Assembly: GCA_947460165.1 (NCBI GenBank)
Contig: CANHKH010000006.1
Coordinates: 1-24,683 of the forward strand
Direction of reading: 5' to 3'
DNA from: Comamonadaceae bacterium
Lineage (GTDB): Bacteria > Pseudomonadota > Gammaproteobacteria > Burkholderiales > Burkholderiaceae_C
DNA length: 24,683 nt
In this document: positions 7,176 through 15,058 of the stretch, in pieces
Layout of the letters: every line of letters begins with the position of its first letter
Position numbering within the stretch: the first letter of the stretch is position 1
Translations under genes and position numbers: made by a program
Notes under the pieces: generated by a model
Told to the model about the DNA's origin: nothing
Seen by the model: the letters and a program-made list of their open reading frames with translations, nothing else
The model's database searches: none

Positions 7176-8338
7176 ATTTCAAAAAAGCAGTGGGCTGGGG
7201 CTTGGCTGCGCTCTTGATCGTGGCCCTGGCACTGGCTGTGGGCAAAGCCCTGCAAAAGCGCAAACCAGCCACGGCCGCTCAGCCCAGCGCAGAAGCGGCG
7301 GCCGAATTGGCGCCCAGCGATGTGTTGACTGTGGGCACCCAAAACATGAGCTTGGGGCTGAGCCTGAGCGGCACACTCAAGGCGGTCCACACGGCCGTGC
7401 TCAAAGCCCGGGTGGCGGGTGAGTTACAGGGCTTGAGCGTGCGCGAGGGCGACGCGGTCGCAGCCGGGCAAGTGCTGGCCCAGATTGAGCAGTCCGACTA
7501 CCTTGCCCGCCTGCAACAGGCCCAGCAGCAGGCCGAGGCGGCGCGCGCGCAGATCGACATCGCCCAGCGCCAGTTCGACAACAACCGGGCCTTGGTGGCC
7601 CAAAACTTTATTTCGCGCACGGCGCTGGACACCTCGCAGGCCAACTTGGAGACCGCACAGGCCAACCACCGCGCTGCCCTGGCCGCAGCCGAGGTGGCGC
7701 GCAAGGCCTTGGATGACACTGTGCTGCGCTCGCCCATTGCAGGCTGGGTGTCGCAGCGCCTGGCCCAGCCGGGCGAGAGGCTGTCGGTGGATGCGCGCAT
7801 CCTGGACATTGTGGACACCCGCCGCATGGAGTGGGAGGCCAGCGTGAGCGCGGCCGAGTCCTTGGAGCTGCGCATAGGCCAACTGGCCCAACTCAGGCTG
7901 GAGGGCAGCTCGGAGAGCTTGTCTGCGCGGCTGGTGCGCATCAACCCCAGCGCGCAAGCGGCCAGCCGCAGCGTGATGGTTTACCTCAGTGTGGAGCCGG
8001 GCAAGTCGTCGCCGGGGCTGCGCCAAGGCTTGTTTGCCCAAGGCACGCTGGGCACCGGCAGCCGCCAGGTGCTGGCCGTGCCGGTGTCGGCGCTGCGGGT
8101 GGACAAGGCCCAGCCCTATGTGCAAACACTGAACCAGGGCCGGGTGCTGCACCAAACCGTGACGCCAGGCTTGCGCGGCGCCGTGGCGGGCGAGCCCATG
8201 GTCGCCGTGGACCTGCCCGCTGGCACCCAGGTGCTGCTCGGCTCGGTGGGCGCCCTGCGCGAGGGCTTGCCAGTGCGCTTTACCCAACTCGCCCCCACGG
8301 CCTCGCCCCCAGCCCCGCTGGTCAAGCCCTCACCGTGA
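7172..8338 (+). CDS. RND efflux periplasmic adaptor (membrane fusion protein)
   Basis: A 388-residue adaptor linking an inner-membrane RND pump to an outer-membrane channel. One hydrophobic segment (about residues 8-24) anchors or exports it; there is no lipobox Cys. The first lipoyl half is around AVLKARVAGELQGLSVREGD (about 72-91). A helical hairpin rich in Gln and Ala (about 108-180) follows, then the second lipoyl half DTVLRSPIAGWVSQRLAQPG (about 185-204). Beta-barrel and membrane-proximal domains follow, ending in a Pro-rich tail. It starts within the stop of tetR (ATGA) and is followed 65 bases later by the permease gene. Confidence 0.93.
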   Translation: MNFKKAVGWGLAALLIVALALAVGKALQKRKPATAAQPSAEAAAELAPSDVLTVGTQNMSLGLSLSGTLKAVHTAVLKARVAGELQGLSVREGDAVAAGQVLAQIEQSDYLARLQQAQQQAEAARAQIDIAQRQFDNNRALVAQNFISRTALDTSQANLETAQANHRAALAAAEVARKALDDTVLRSPIAGWVSQRLAQPGERLSVDARILDIVDTRRMEWEASVSAAESLELRIGQLAQLRLEGSSESLSARLVRINPSAQAASRSVMVYLSVEPGKSSPGLRQGLFAQGTLGTGSRQVLAVPVSALRVDKAQPYVQTLNQGRVLHQTVTPGLRGAVAGEPMVAVDLPAGTQVLLGSVGALREGLPVRFTQLAPTASPPAPLVKPSP

Positions 8339-8403
8339 GCGCCTTGAGCATGCGCTGCACGCCCCTGGCCACTGTGGCCTCCTGAAGAAAGCCGCCCCCG
8401 TCC

Positions 8404-11400
8404 ATGTGGTTCACCCGCGTCAGCCTGCACAACCCTGTTTTTGCCACCATGGCGATGTTGGCCATCGTGGTGCTGGGCCTGTTTTCTTACCAACGCTTGA
8501 AGGTCGATCAGTTCCCCAACATCGACTTTCCGGTGGTGGTGGTGACGGCCGAGTACCCTGGCGCCTCGCCTGAAATTGTCGAGAGCGAGGTCACCAAAAA
8601 GCTCGAGGAAAGCCTCAACGCCATTGCCGGCATCAACTCGCTGGTCTCGCGCAGCTACGAGGGCAGCTCGGTGGTGATCATTGAGTTTCAACTGAGCATG
8701 GACGGGCGCAAAGCCGCCGAAGACGTGCGCGAAAAAGTCGCCGCCATGCGACCGCTGCTGCGCACCGAGGTCAAAGAGCCCAGGGTTTTGCGCTTTGACC
8801 CGGCCAGCCGGGCGGTGTGGGCGGTGGCCGTGGTGCCCGATGCCAAGGCTCTGCCGGCGGGCAGCACAGCGGGCTTGGCCACCAACCCGGTGGCGCTGAC
8901 CAACTGGGCCGACCAGGTGCTGAAAAAACGCCTGGAAAATGTGCGCGGCGTGGGCTCGGTCACCTTGGTGGGCGGCACCAAGCGGGAGCTCAACATCTAC
9001 CTCAAGCCCCAGGCCATGGAAGCGCTGGGCGTGAGCGCCGAGCAGGTGGCCAATGCGGTGCGCAGCGAAAACCAGGACCTGCCCGTGGGCGCCTTGCGCT
9101 CGCTGACCCAGGAGCGCGCCATCAAAATTGAGGCGCGCATACAGCGCCCCGAGGACTTTGGCCGCTTGATTGTGGCGCGCCGCGGCAGCACGGCCATCAC
9201 GCTGGACCAGGTGGCCAGCGTGCAAGACGGCGCGCAAGAAATTGACAGCCTGGCCTTGCGCAACGGCCAGCGCACGCTGCTGCTGAATGTGCAAAAAGCC
9301 CAAGACGAAAACACCATCGAAGTGGTCAATGGCTTGAGCAAAGCCCTGGCCGAAATCAGCGCGGCCTTGCCGCCCGGCGTGCGCTTAGAACCTGTGGTCG
9401 ACACCTCCAGGCCCATCCGCGTGGCGGTGGACAACGTGCGCCGCACACTCATAGAGGGCGCCATCCTGACCGTGCTGATTGTGTTTTTGTTCCTGAACTC
9501 TTGGCGCTCCACCGTCATCACGGGGTTGACACTGCCGATTGCCATCATTGGCACTTTTGCCTTCATGCACGCGTTCGGCTTTTCCATCAACATGATCACG
9601 CTGATGGCACTGAGCTTGTGCGTGGGCCTGTTGATTGACGACGCCATCGTGGTGCGCGAGAACATCGTGCGCCATGTGCAAATGGGCAAAAGCGCCTGGC
9701 AGGCCTCGCTGGACGGCACGCAAGAAATTGGCCTGGCGGTGCTGGCCACCACCTTGTCCATCGTGGCGGTGTTTTTGCCCATTGGTTTCATGGGCGGCAT
9801 CATTGGCAAGTTCTTCCATGAGTTTGGCATCACCATCGTGGCGGCGGTGCTCATCTCCATGTTTGTGAGTTTCACGCTGGACCCCATGCTCTCGTCCATC
9901 TGGCACGACCCGGCCATTGACGCCCACGGCAAGCCGCCTGGGCGCAGCCTGTACGACCGCACGCTGGGCCGCGTCACCCACGCCTTTGACCGCGCCACCG
10001 AGCGACTGGCCGACGGCTACCAAGCCATCTTGCGCTGGGCCCTGGTGCACAAAATCAAAACCATGGCGGTGGCCTTGAGTGTGTTTGTGATCAGCGTGGT
10101 CATGGTGCCGCTCTTGGGCACGGAGTTTGTGCCCAAGGCCGACTTTTCTGAAACCAATGTGAGTTTTTACACCCCCGTGGGCTCCTCGCTGGAGGCCACC
10201 GAGGCCAAGGCCAGGCAGGTGGACGCCATCGTGCGCGAGTTCCCCGAGGTGCGCTACACCGTGACCACGGTCAACAGCGGCAACGCTCAGGGCAAGATGT
10301 ACGCCAGCATGTACGTGCGCTTGGTGGACCGCGCCCAAAGAAGCCGCAGTGCCGACACCATGGCCGCCGCACTGCGCCAGCGGCTGGCGCTGGTGCCTGG
10401 CATCACCGTCACCATGGTGGGTCTGTCGGACAGCGTGGGCGGAGGCAAACAGGTGGAGTTTTCACTGCAAGGCCCAGACCTGCGCGAACTCGAACGCCTG
10501 TCGCAAGAGGTCAAAGGCCGCCTGGCGACTGTGGCTGGCCTGGTCGATCTGGACTCCAGCGTCAAACCCGACAAGCCGCTGATGGATGTGGTGGTCGACC
10601 GGCAAGCCGCCTCTGACCTGGGCCTGACGGTGGGCCAAGTGGCCGCCAGTTTGCGCGCCCTGGTGGCCGGCCAAACCGTGGGCACCTGGCGTGCCCCCGA
10701 CGACCAAACCTACGACATCAATGTGCGCCTGGCCCCCCAGGCCCGCAGCACACCGGCCGACCTGGAGCGTCTGCCGCTGTTGGTCAGCACAGCTGATGCG
10801 CGCGTGGTGCGCCTCAATCAGGTGGCCAGTGTGAAAGAGTCAACCGGCCCCAACCAAATCAACCGCCGCGACCTGGCGCGGGAAGTCTCTGTCAGTGCCA
10901 ACGTCTATGGCCGCTCTGTCGGCGAGGTCTCGACCGACATCCGCGCCCAATTGGAGCAAATGCAGTTTCCCCCGGGTTACCGCTGGCGCTTTGGCGGCTC
11001 CACCAAAAACATGGAAGAGTCTTTTGGTTACGCCATCTCTTCCTTGGCCATGGCGGTTCTGTTCATCTACATGATCCTGGCCAGCCAGTTCAAAAGCTTT
11101 TTGCAGCCTGTGGCGCTCATGACCTCGCTGCCTCTGACCCTCATTGGGGTGGTGCTGGCGCTGCTGTTTTTTGGTTCGGCCCTGTCCATGTTTTCCATCA
11201 TTGGCGTGGTCATGCTCATGGGCCTGGTGACCAAGAACGCCATTTTGCTGGTGGACTTTGCCATCCGCCTGCGCGAGGACGGCATGGAACGCAGCCAGGC
11301 GCTGTTGACCGCGGCCAAGGTGCGGCTGCGGCCCATTTTGATGACCACGCTGGCCATGATTTTTGGCATGGTGCCGCTGGCTTTTGCCCTGACCGAGGGC

Positions 11401-11568
11401 TCAGAGCAACGCGCCCCCATGGGCCAAGCGGTCATAGGCGGGGTCATCACTTCGTCTTTGCTCACGCTGGTGGTGGTGCCCGTGGCTTACTGCTACATGG
11501 ACGACTTGGCCGAGTGGTTCAAGCGCCGGATGGGCACGGCGGCCAAGCCGCCACAGACCACTGGCTAA
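8404..11568 (+). CDS. RND-family efflux permease (HAE1-like)
   Basis: A 1054-residue proton-driven inner-membrane transporter of the AcrB/MexB superfamily. Start MWFTRVSLHNPVFATMAM is typical of the first transmembrane helix. The proton-relay acidic pair is in GLLIDDAIVVRENI (Asp412 and Asp413), and the matching lysine of helix 10 is in GLVTKNAILLVDFA (Lys944). Two large periplasmic loops (about residues 35-340 and 560-870) flank the repeated six-helix halves. Length is normal and no frameshift is visible. Family members export drugs, dyes, detergents, lipids or metabolites; heavy-metal-type export is less likely given the DD motif context. It pairs with the upstream adaptor and probably the TolC-family channel encoded 1.1 kb downstream. 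Confidence 0.95.
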   Translation: MWFTRVSLHNPVFATMAMLAIVVLGLFSYQRLKVDQFPNIDFPVVVVTAEYPGASPEIVESEVTKKLEESLNAIAGINSLVSRSYEGSSVVIIEFQLSMDGRKAAEDVREKVAAMRPLLRTEVKEPRVLRFDPASRAVWAVAVVPDAKALPAGSTAGLATNPVALTNWADQVLKKRLENVRGVGSVTLVGGTKRELNIYLKPQAMEALGVSAEQVANAVRSENQDLPVGALRSLTQERAIKIEARIQRPEDFGRLIVARRGSTAITLDQVASVQDGAQEIDSLALRNGQRTLLLNVQKAQDENTIEVVNGLSKALAEISAALPPGVRLEPVVDTSRPIRVAVDNVRRTLIEGAILTVLIVFLFLNSWRSTVITGLTLPIAIIGTFAFMHAFGFSINMITLMALSLCVGLLIDDAIVVRENIVRHVQMGKSAWQASLDGTQEIGLAVLATTLSIVAVFLPIGFMGGIIGKFFHEFGITIVAAVLISMFVSFTLDPMLSSIWHDPAIDAHGKPPGRSLYDRTLGRVTHAFDRATERLADGYQAILRWALVHKIKTMAVALSVFVISVVMVPLLGTEFVPKADFSETNVSFYTPVGSSLEATEAKARQVDAIVREFPEVRYTVTTVNSGNAQGKMYASMYVRLVDRAQRSRSADTMAAALRQRLALVPGITVTMVGLSDSVGGGKQVEFSLQGPDLRELERLSQEVKGRLATVAGLVDLDSSVKPDKPLMDVVVDRQAASDLGLTVGQVAASLRALVAGQTVGTWRAPDDQTYDINVRLAPQARSTPADLERLPLLVSTADARVVRLNQVASVKESTGPNQINRRDLAREVSVSANVYGRSVGEVSTDIRAQLEQMQFPPGYRWRFGGSTKNMEESFGYAISSLAMAVLFIYMILASQFKSFLQPVALMTSLPLTLIGVVLALLFFGSALSMFSIIGVVMLMGLVTKNAILLVDFAIRLREDGMERSQALLTAAKVRLRPILMTTLAMIFGMVPLAFALTEGSEQRAPMGQAVIGGVITSSLLTLVVVPVAYCYMDDLAEWFKRRMGTAAKPPQTTG

Positions 11569-11606
11569 AATTATTCACTTTCTTGCAGGCTCGCTTTTTC
11601 CAGGAC

Positions 11607-12287
11607 ATGACCGAGATGAACATTGAACAAGCACGCTTTCACATGATTGAGCAGCAAATCCGCCCCTGGGAGGTGCTGGACAGCCAGGTATTGGCGCTCT
11701 TGGCAGAGGTCAAGCGTGAAGATTTTGTCCCCACTGCCCACCAGTTGCTGGCCTTTGCCGACCTGGAAATTCCTTTGCCTGGGCACACGCACCCCAGCCA
11801 GTGCATGCTCTGCCCCAAGGTGGAAGCCAGGCTGCTGCAAGACCTGGATGTTCAAGCTCACGAAAAAGTGCTTGAAATCGGCGCCGGCTCTGGCTTTATG
11901 GCGGCTTTGCTGGCCCACCGCGCGCAGCAGGTGCTGACGCTGGAGATAGAGCCTCGCTTGGCCGACCTCGCCCGCCGCAACCTGCAGCACGCCGGCATTT
12001 ACAACGCCAAGGTGTTTGAGGCGGACGGCTCGCAGCCGCTGGGCGGTGAGCTGGCCGGGCCTTTTGATGTGATCGTGCTCAGCGGCTCGGTGGCGCAGGT
12101 GCCCGAGGCCCTCAAAGCCTTGCTCAAAGTGGGCGGGCGGCTGGCTGCCATCGTGGGCCAAGAGCCGGTGATGTGTGCCACCTTGCTCACCCGCGTGAGC
12201 GAATCGGCCTGGCGCACCAGCCAAGACTGGGACACCGTGGCCCCGCGGCTGCAAGGCTTTGCCGAACCCTCGGCCTTTCGGTTCTGA
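11607..12287 (+). CDS. Protein-L-isoaspartate O-methyltransferase-like SAM methyltransferase
   Basis: A 226-residue Rossmann methyltransferase from the ATG at 11607; a second in-frame ATG at 11616 is equally possible, and a longer frame to 11514 would run into the permease gene. The N-terminus (ARFHMIEQQIRPWEVLD) and VKREDFVP match the PIMT family. SAM motif I is VLEIGAGSGFMAALLA (residues 88-103). The motif that forms the isoaspartyl pocket in E. coli Pcm, GQTISQP, is HTHPSQCMLCP here (60-70), keeping only the Ser-Gln pair. Classical Pcm methylates L-isoaspartate in aged proteins, but this homologue may act on another substrate. It lies 38 bases after the permease gene and 12 bases before the rhodanese gene, ahead of TolC. 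Confidence 0.85.
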   Translation: MTEMNIEQARFHMIEQQIRPWEVLDSQVLALLAEVKREDFVPTAHQLLAFADLEIPLPGHTHPSQCMLCPKVEARLLQDLDVQAHEKVLEIGAGSGFMAALLAHRAQQVLTLEIEPRLADLARRNLQHAGIYNAKVFEADGSQPLGGELAGPFDVIVLSGSVAQVPEALKALLKVGGRLAAIVGQEPVMCATLLTRVSESAWRTSQDWDTVAPRLQGFAEPSAFRF

Positions 12288-12299
12288 GCGCCTGCCCGC

Positions 12300-12632
12300 G
12301 TGATACCCCAACTGCCCGCCGCCCACTTGAAGGCCTGGCTTGCCGCCCAAGCGGGCCAGGCTGTGGTGCTGGACGTGCGTGAGCCTTGGGAATTGCAAAC
12401 CGCCTCGGTGCGCCCTGACGGCTTTGAGCTGATCGCCATCCCCTTGGGCGAGTTGGCCAGCCGGTTCGGCGAATTGCCAGCTCAAGCCTGCGTGGCCTGT
12501 CTGTGCCACCACGGGGTGCGCAGCCAACATGCGGCCGCCTTCCTGGACCGCCAGGGGATTGCGGCGGTCAATTTGCAAGGCGGCATAGACGCTTGGTCTT
12601 GCGAGCTGGACCCCAGCGTGGCGCGCTATTGA
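12300..12632 (+). CDS. Single-domain rhodanese-like protein
   Basis: A 110-residue rhodanese-fold protein with no signal peptide, beginning at GTG 12300. VVLDVREPWEL (about 22-32) is the CDC25/rhodanese first motif. The active-site loop is CHHGVRS with Cys69 as the persulfide carrier, and NLQGGIDAWS closes the fold. Enzymes of this type move sulfane sulfur to acceptors such as thiols or sulfur-carrier proteins in the cytoplasm. It sits between the PIMT-like gene (12-base gap) and the TolC-family gene (37-base gap), an order I recall as common in Burkholderiales. Its link to efflux or redox defence is unproven. Confidence 0.88.
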   Translation: MIPQLPAAHLKAWLAAQAGQAVVLDVREPWELQTASVRPDGFELIAIPLGELASRFGELPAQACVACLCHHGVRSQHAAAFLDRQGIAAVNLQGGIDAWSCELDPSVARY

Positions 12633-12669
12633 TTTTTAAGTGTTTTTTTACTGCATTTCCAGGACCCCT

Positions 12670-14145
12670 ATGCCCCTTACCAAGCCCGGACTTTTCACCC
12701 TCACCCAGGTCGCTGCGGCCTTGGTCGCCAGTTGGTCCCTGGGCGCACAGGCGCAGTCCCTGGTGGAGCTGTACGACTCGGCGCGCAACTACGACGCCAC
12801 CTACCTGTCCTCACGGCTGCAGTTTCAGGCCGCACAGTCGGTGTTTGAGCAGCGCCAGGCTTTGAGAAGGCCCACGGTCAGTGGCACGGCCTCTTTGGGC
12901 GGCTCCTATGTGGACAGCGGCTCGCGCAGCGAGACCAACACCAGCACCTCCGGTGTGGGCGCCACATTGCTCAGCTCAAGCACCCGCACTTCCAGCTCCA
13001 CCTCGGCCACCCAAGCCGAGGCCCGCCTGGGCGTGAGCGCTCAGCACCCGCTGTTCAACCGCCCCAATGAATTCACCTTGGCGCAGGCCGAGCGCCAATT
13101 GACCCTGGCCGACTTGGCCGTCAAGGTGGCCGAGCAAGACCTGATCGTGCGCGTGAGCCAAGCCTACTTTGACCTGCTTGCATCACAAGACAACCTGAGC
13201 TTGCTGGCGGCTCAAAAAAAGGCGGTGCAAGAGCAGCTGGCTTCGGCCAAGCGGCGCTTTGAGGTGGGCACAGCCACCATCATCGACACCCGGGAAGCCG
13301 AAGCGAGTTTTGACTTGATCTTGGCCCAAGAAATTGCCGCCAACGGCGATTTGGCCGTCAAGAAAAGCGCACTGGAGCAGCTGGTGGGTAAAACCAGCAT
13401 CACGCCCTACACCGTGCGCAAAGGCGCGCTGTTCACCGACATGGGCGAGAGCGAGCAGCGCTGGATCAACCAGAGTGAGGCCAACCCGCAGCTCCAAGCA
13501 CGGCGCCTGGAGCTTGAAATTGCCCGACTGGAAACCCAAAAAGCCCAAGCCGGCTACCTGCCCACCGTGGCCTTGACCGCCAGCTTGACGCAGGCCATGC
13601 CCGCCGGCTCCTCCAGCACCTCGAGCAGCAGCAGCTTGAGCGGTCTGACGGCGGCCAACACCGCCTCCAACACCGTGAGCAACTCCGGCCAAAAAACCTG
13701 GCCAGGCAGCAGCACCAATGCCGCCGTGGGCGTTCAGCTCAATGTGCCGCTGTTCACGGGCTATGCGGTGCAAAACCGCATCAGGGAAACACTGAGCCTG
13801 CAAGACAAGGTGCAAAAAGACTTAGAAGGCGCCACGCGCACCGTGGCCCAAAGCATACGCAGCGCCTTTTTCAAGCTGCGGGCCGACCAAGGCCAGGTCA
13901 AAGCGCTGGAGGCGGCCGAGTTGTCGCGCCAAAGCGCGGTGGCTTCCAACTTGCTGGGCTACCAAGTCGGCGTGGGCACCAACATTGACGTGCTGAACTC
14001 GCAAAGCCTGCTGTTCCAAACCCGGCGCGATGCCGCCCGTGCGCGCTACGACGTGCTGGTGGGTGGCCTCAAACTCAAGCAAGCCACGGGCGTGCTGAGC
14101 GCCGAGGACCTCAAACCCGTCAACGAGCAATTGACACAGCCCTGA
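12670..14145 (+). CDS. tolC: TolC-family outer-membrane efflux channel
   Basis: A 491-residue protein. I chose ATG 12670 because AGGA lies five bases upstream and a signal peptide follows at once (LTQVAAALVASWSLGAQAQS, cleavage near residue 28). The frame also opens at GTG 12640. Two structural repeats of the outer-membrane efflux protein family are visible: AEARLGVSAQHPLFNRPNEF (around 117-136) and AVGVQLNVPLFTGYAVQNRI (around 352-371). Each is followed by a long helical part, and LGYQVGVGTNIDVLNSQSLL lies near the end. Just before each repeat is a Ser/Thr-rich insertion (about 79-115 and 310-350) where the family has beta-barrel strands and outer loops. It would form the exit duct for the RND pump and possibly for type I secretion. 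Confidence 0.93.
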   Translation: MPLTKPGLFTLTQVAAALVASWSLGAQAQSLVELYDSARNYDATYLSSRLQFQAAQSVFEQRQALRRPTVSGTASLGGSYVDSGSRSETNTSTSGVGATLLSSSTRTSSSTSATQAEARLGVSAQHPLFNRPNEFTLAQAERQLTLADLAVKVAEQDLIVRVSQAYFDLLASQDNLSLLAAQKKAVQEQLASAKRRFEVGTATIIDTREAEASFDLILAQEIAANGDLAVKKSALEQLVGKTSITPYTVRKGALFTDMGESEQRWINQSEANPQLQARRLELEIARLETQKAQAGYLPTVALTASLTQAMPAGSSSTSSSSSLSGLTAANTASNTVSNSGQKTWPGSSTNAAVGVQLNVPLFTGYAVQNRIRETLSLQDKVQKDLEGATRTVAQSIRSAFFKLRADQGQVKALEAAELSRQSAVASNLLGYQVGVGTNIDVLNSQSLLFQTRRDAARARYDVLVGGLKLKQATGVLSAEDLKPVNEQLTQP

Positions 14146-14154
14146 AGCGGGTGA

Positions 14155-14192
14155 GCTGAGCCTTTCGACAAGGCGGGCTCAGCCTGCCCGCC
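14155..14192. terminator. Hairpin between convergent tolC and L,D-transpeptidase genes
   Basis: Two overlapping inverted repeats lie between the convergent genes: GCTGAGCC (14155-14162) with GGCTCAGC (14176-14183), and GGCGGGC (14172-14178) with GCCCGCC (14186-14192). They are mutually exclusive structures. There is no long T tract on either side, so if it terminates it is not a classical intrinsic terminator. The sequence resembles the TTCGACAAG-type intergenic hairpins seen in Burkholderiales. Confidence 0.45.
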
Positions 14193-14946
14193 AAGCCGCC
14201 GTTTTCAGCGCCTGGCCCAGGCCGGGGAACACCGCGCTCAAAGGCAAGACCTCGGGCATGACGTAGACCACGGCCCGGCCTTGGGCGGCGTCGACCAGGG
14301 GGCGCACCACCTGTTCGAAAAAGGCCTGCGGCACATTGATGCAGCCATAAGTTATGCGGTTGTCGCGGGGGCTGGCGGTGGCCAGGCGTTCCAGCCTGCG
14401 CTCGGCCGCCACATGGGGCCGCACCCGGTGCAGCGAGACGGCGGCCTCGTAGTCCACCCACACAATGTCTTCGCCTTTGGCGTTGTGGCCGATTTCAGCC
14501 ACAAAGCGGCCCGCTGGCGTGGTGCGCTCTTGGGGCGAGATACTGGCCATGGGCCGCTCGCCAATGCCGGGCACGCTGTGGTCACCGCGCGCGGCGCCCA
14601 AGAGCACGGGCGAGGTGCCGCGCAGCTGGCCGGCCGCATCAAAAGCCAAGGCCAGGGCTTGTCTTTTGTCAATCACGATGAAGGGCAGGCGCTGGTTGTC
14701 GCCTGAGGCCCTGACCCAATCAATGAGCTGCCGCGCAGCCGGCGTGGCCGGGGCCAGGGCAGGCGTTTGCAGTCTGGCGGGCTCGGCTGCTTGCACACAG
14801 GCCGCAAGCCAAACATGGGTCCAAGCCACTGCAAACGCCAAAAGCCACCGCTGCGACCACCGGCTGTGGCCTGCAGCTTGCGGCTCAACAGGGTTGGATG
14901 CAGGGTAGAAAAAAGAGGTGATGTATTGACCTGCTGGGTCTTGCAT
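14179..14946 (-). CDS. L,D-transpeptidase (YkuD)-like family protein
   Basis: A 255-residue protein with a hydrophobic segment at residues 34-53 containing a lipobox-like LAAC (47-50), so it is either exported or membrane-tethered. The 30 residues before that segment are long for a signal peptide. The catalytic region has AVSLHRVRP (His173) and NRITYGCINVP with candidate nucleophile Cys202, in place of the usual SHGC. Such proteins cross-link peptidoglycan stems or attach proteins to them, using Cys and His. The variant YGCINV motif is, from memory, common in betaproteobacterial homologues. Activity is not assured. It is convergent with tolC and lies downstream of the collagen-like gene, separated from it by hairpins. 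Confidence 0.72.
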   Translation of the reverse strand: MQDPAGQYITSFFYPASNPVEPQAAGHSRWSQRWLLAFAVAWTHVWLAACVQAAEPARLQTPALAPATPAARQLIDWVRASGDNQRLPFIVIDKRQALALAFDAAGQLRGTSPVLLGAARGDHSVPGIGERPMASISPQERTTPAGRFVAEIGHNAKGEDIVWVDYEAAVSLHRVRPHVAAERRLERLATASPRDNRITYGCINVPQAFFEQVVRPLVDAAQGRAVVYVMPEVLPLSAVFPGLGQALKTAAWRAG

Positions 14947-14964
14947 GCGCTGGCCTTGCGTGTC

Positions 14965-14993
14965 AAAAGCAAACCGGGCGGCTTGGCGCCGCC
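14965..14993 (-). terminator. Probable intrinsic terminator downstream of the collagen-like gene
   Basis: On the minus strand a six-base GGCGGC/GCCGCC stem (14977-14993, five-base loop) is followed by CCGG, then TTTGCTTTT (down to 14965). This GC stem plus T-rich tail fits a Rho-independent terminator for transcription arriving from the small secreted-protein gene. Confidence 0.5.
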
Positions 14994-15018
14994 TTGAACA
15001 TGTTGAAAGTGGCCCAGT

Positions 15019-15046
15019 CCCCGCTCAGGCGTGCGCCCAAGCGGGG
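15019..15046. other. GC-rich hairpin 3' of the collagen-like gene
   Basis: CCCCGCT (15019-15025) pairs perfectly with AGCGGGG (15040-15046), with a further GGC/GCC pair inside the 14-base interval. It starts 12 bases after the stop codon on the minus strand. No T run follows, so it may stabilise the mRNA 3' end or act with the second hairpin at 14977-14993. Confidence 0.45.
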
Positions 15047-15058
15047 CCTGCGGGTGCT

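Noticed and set aside
12629..12657. Possible promoter before tolC (TTGATT, 17 bases, TGCATT)
   Set aside because: The -10 match is only three of six and would leave a leader of a few bases without the ribosome binding site.
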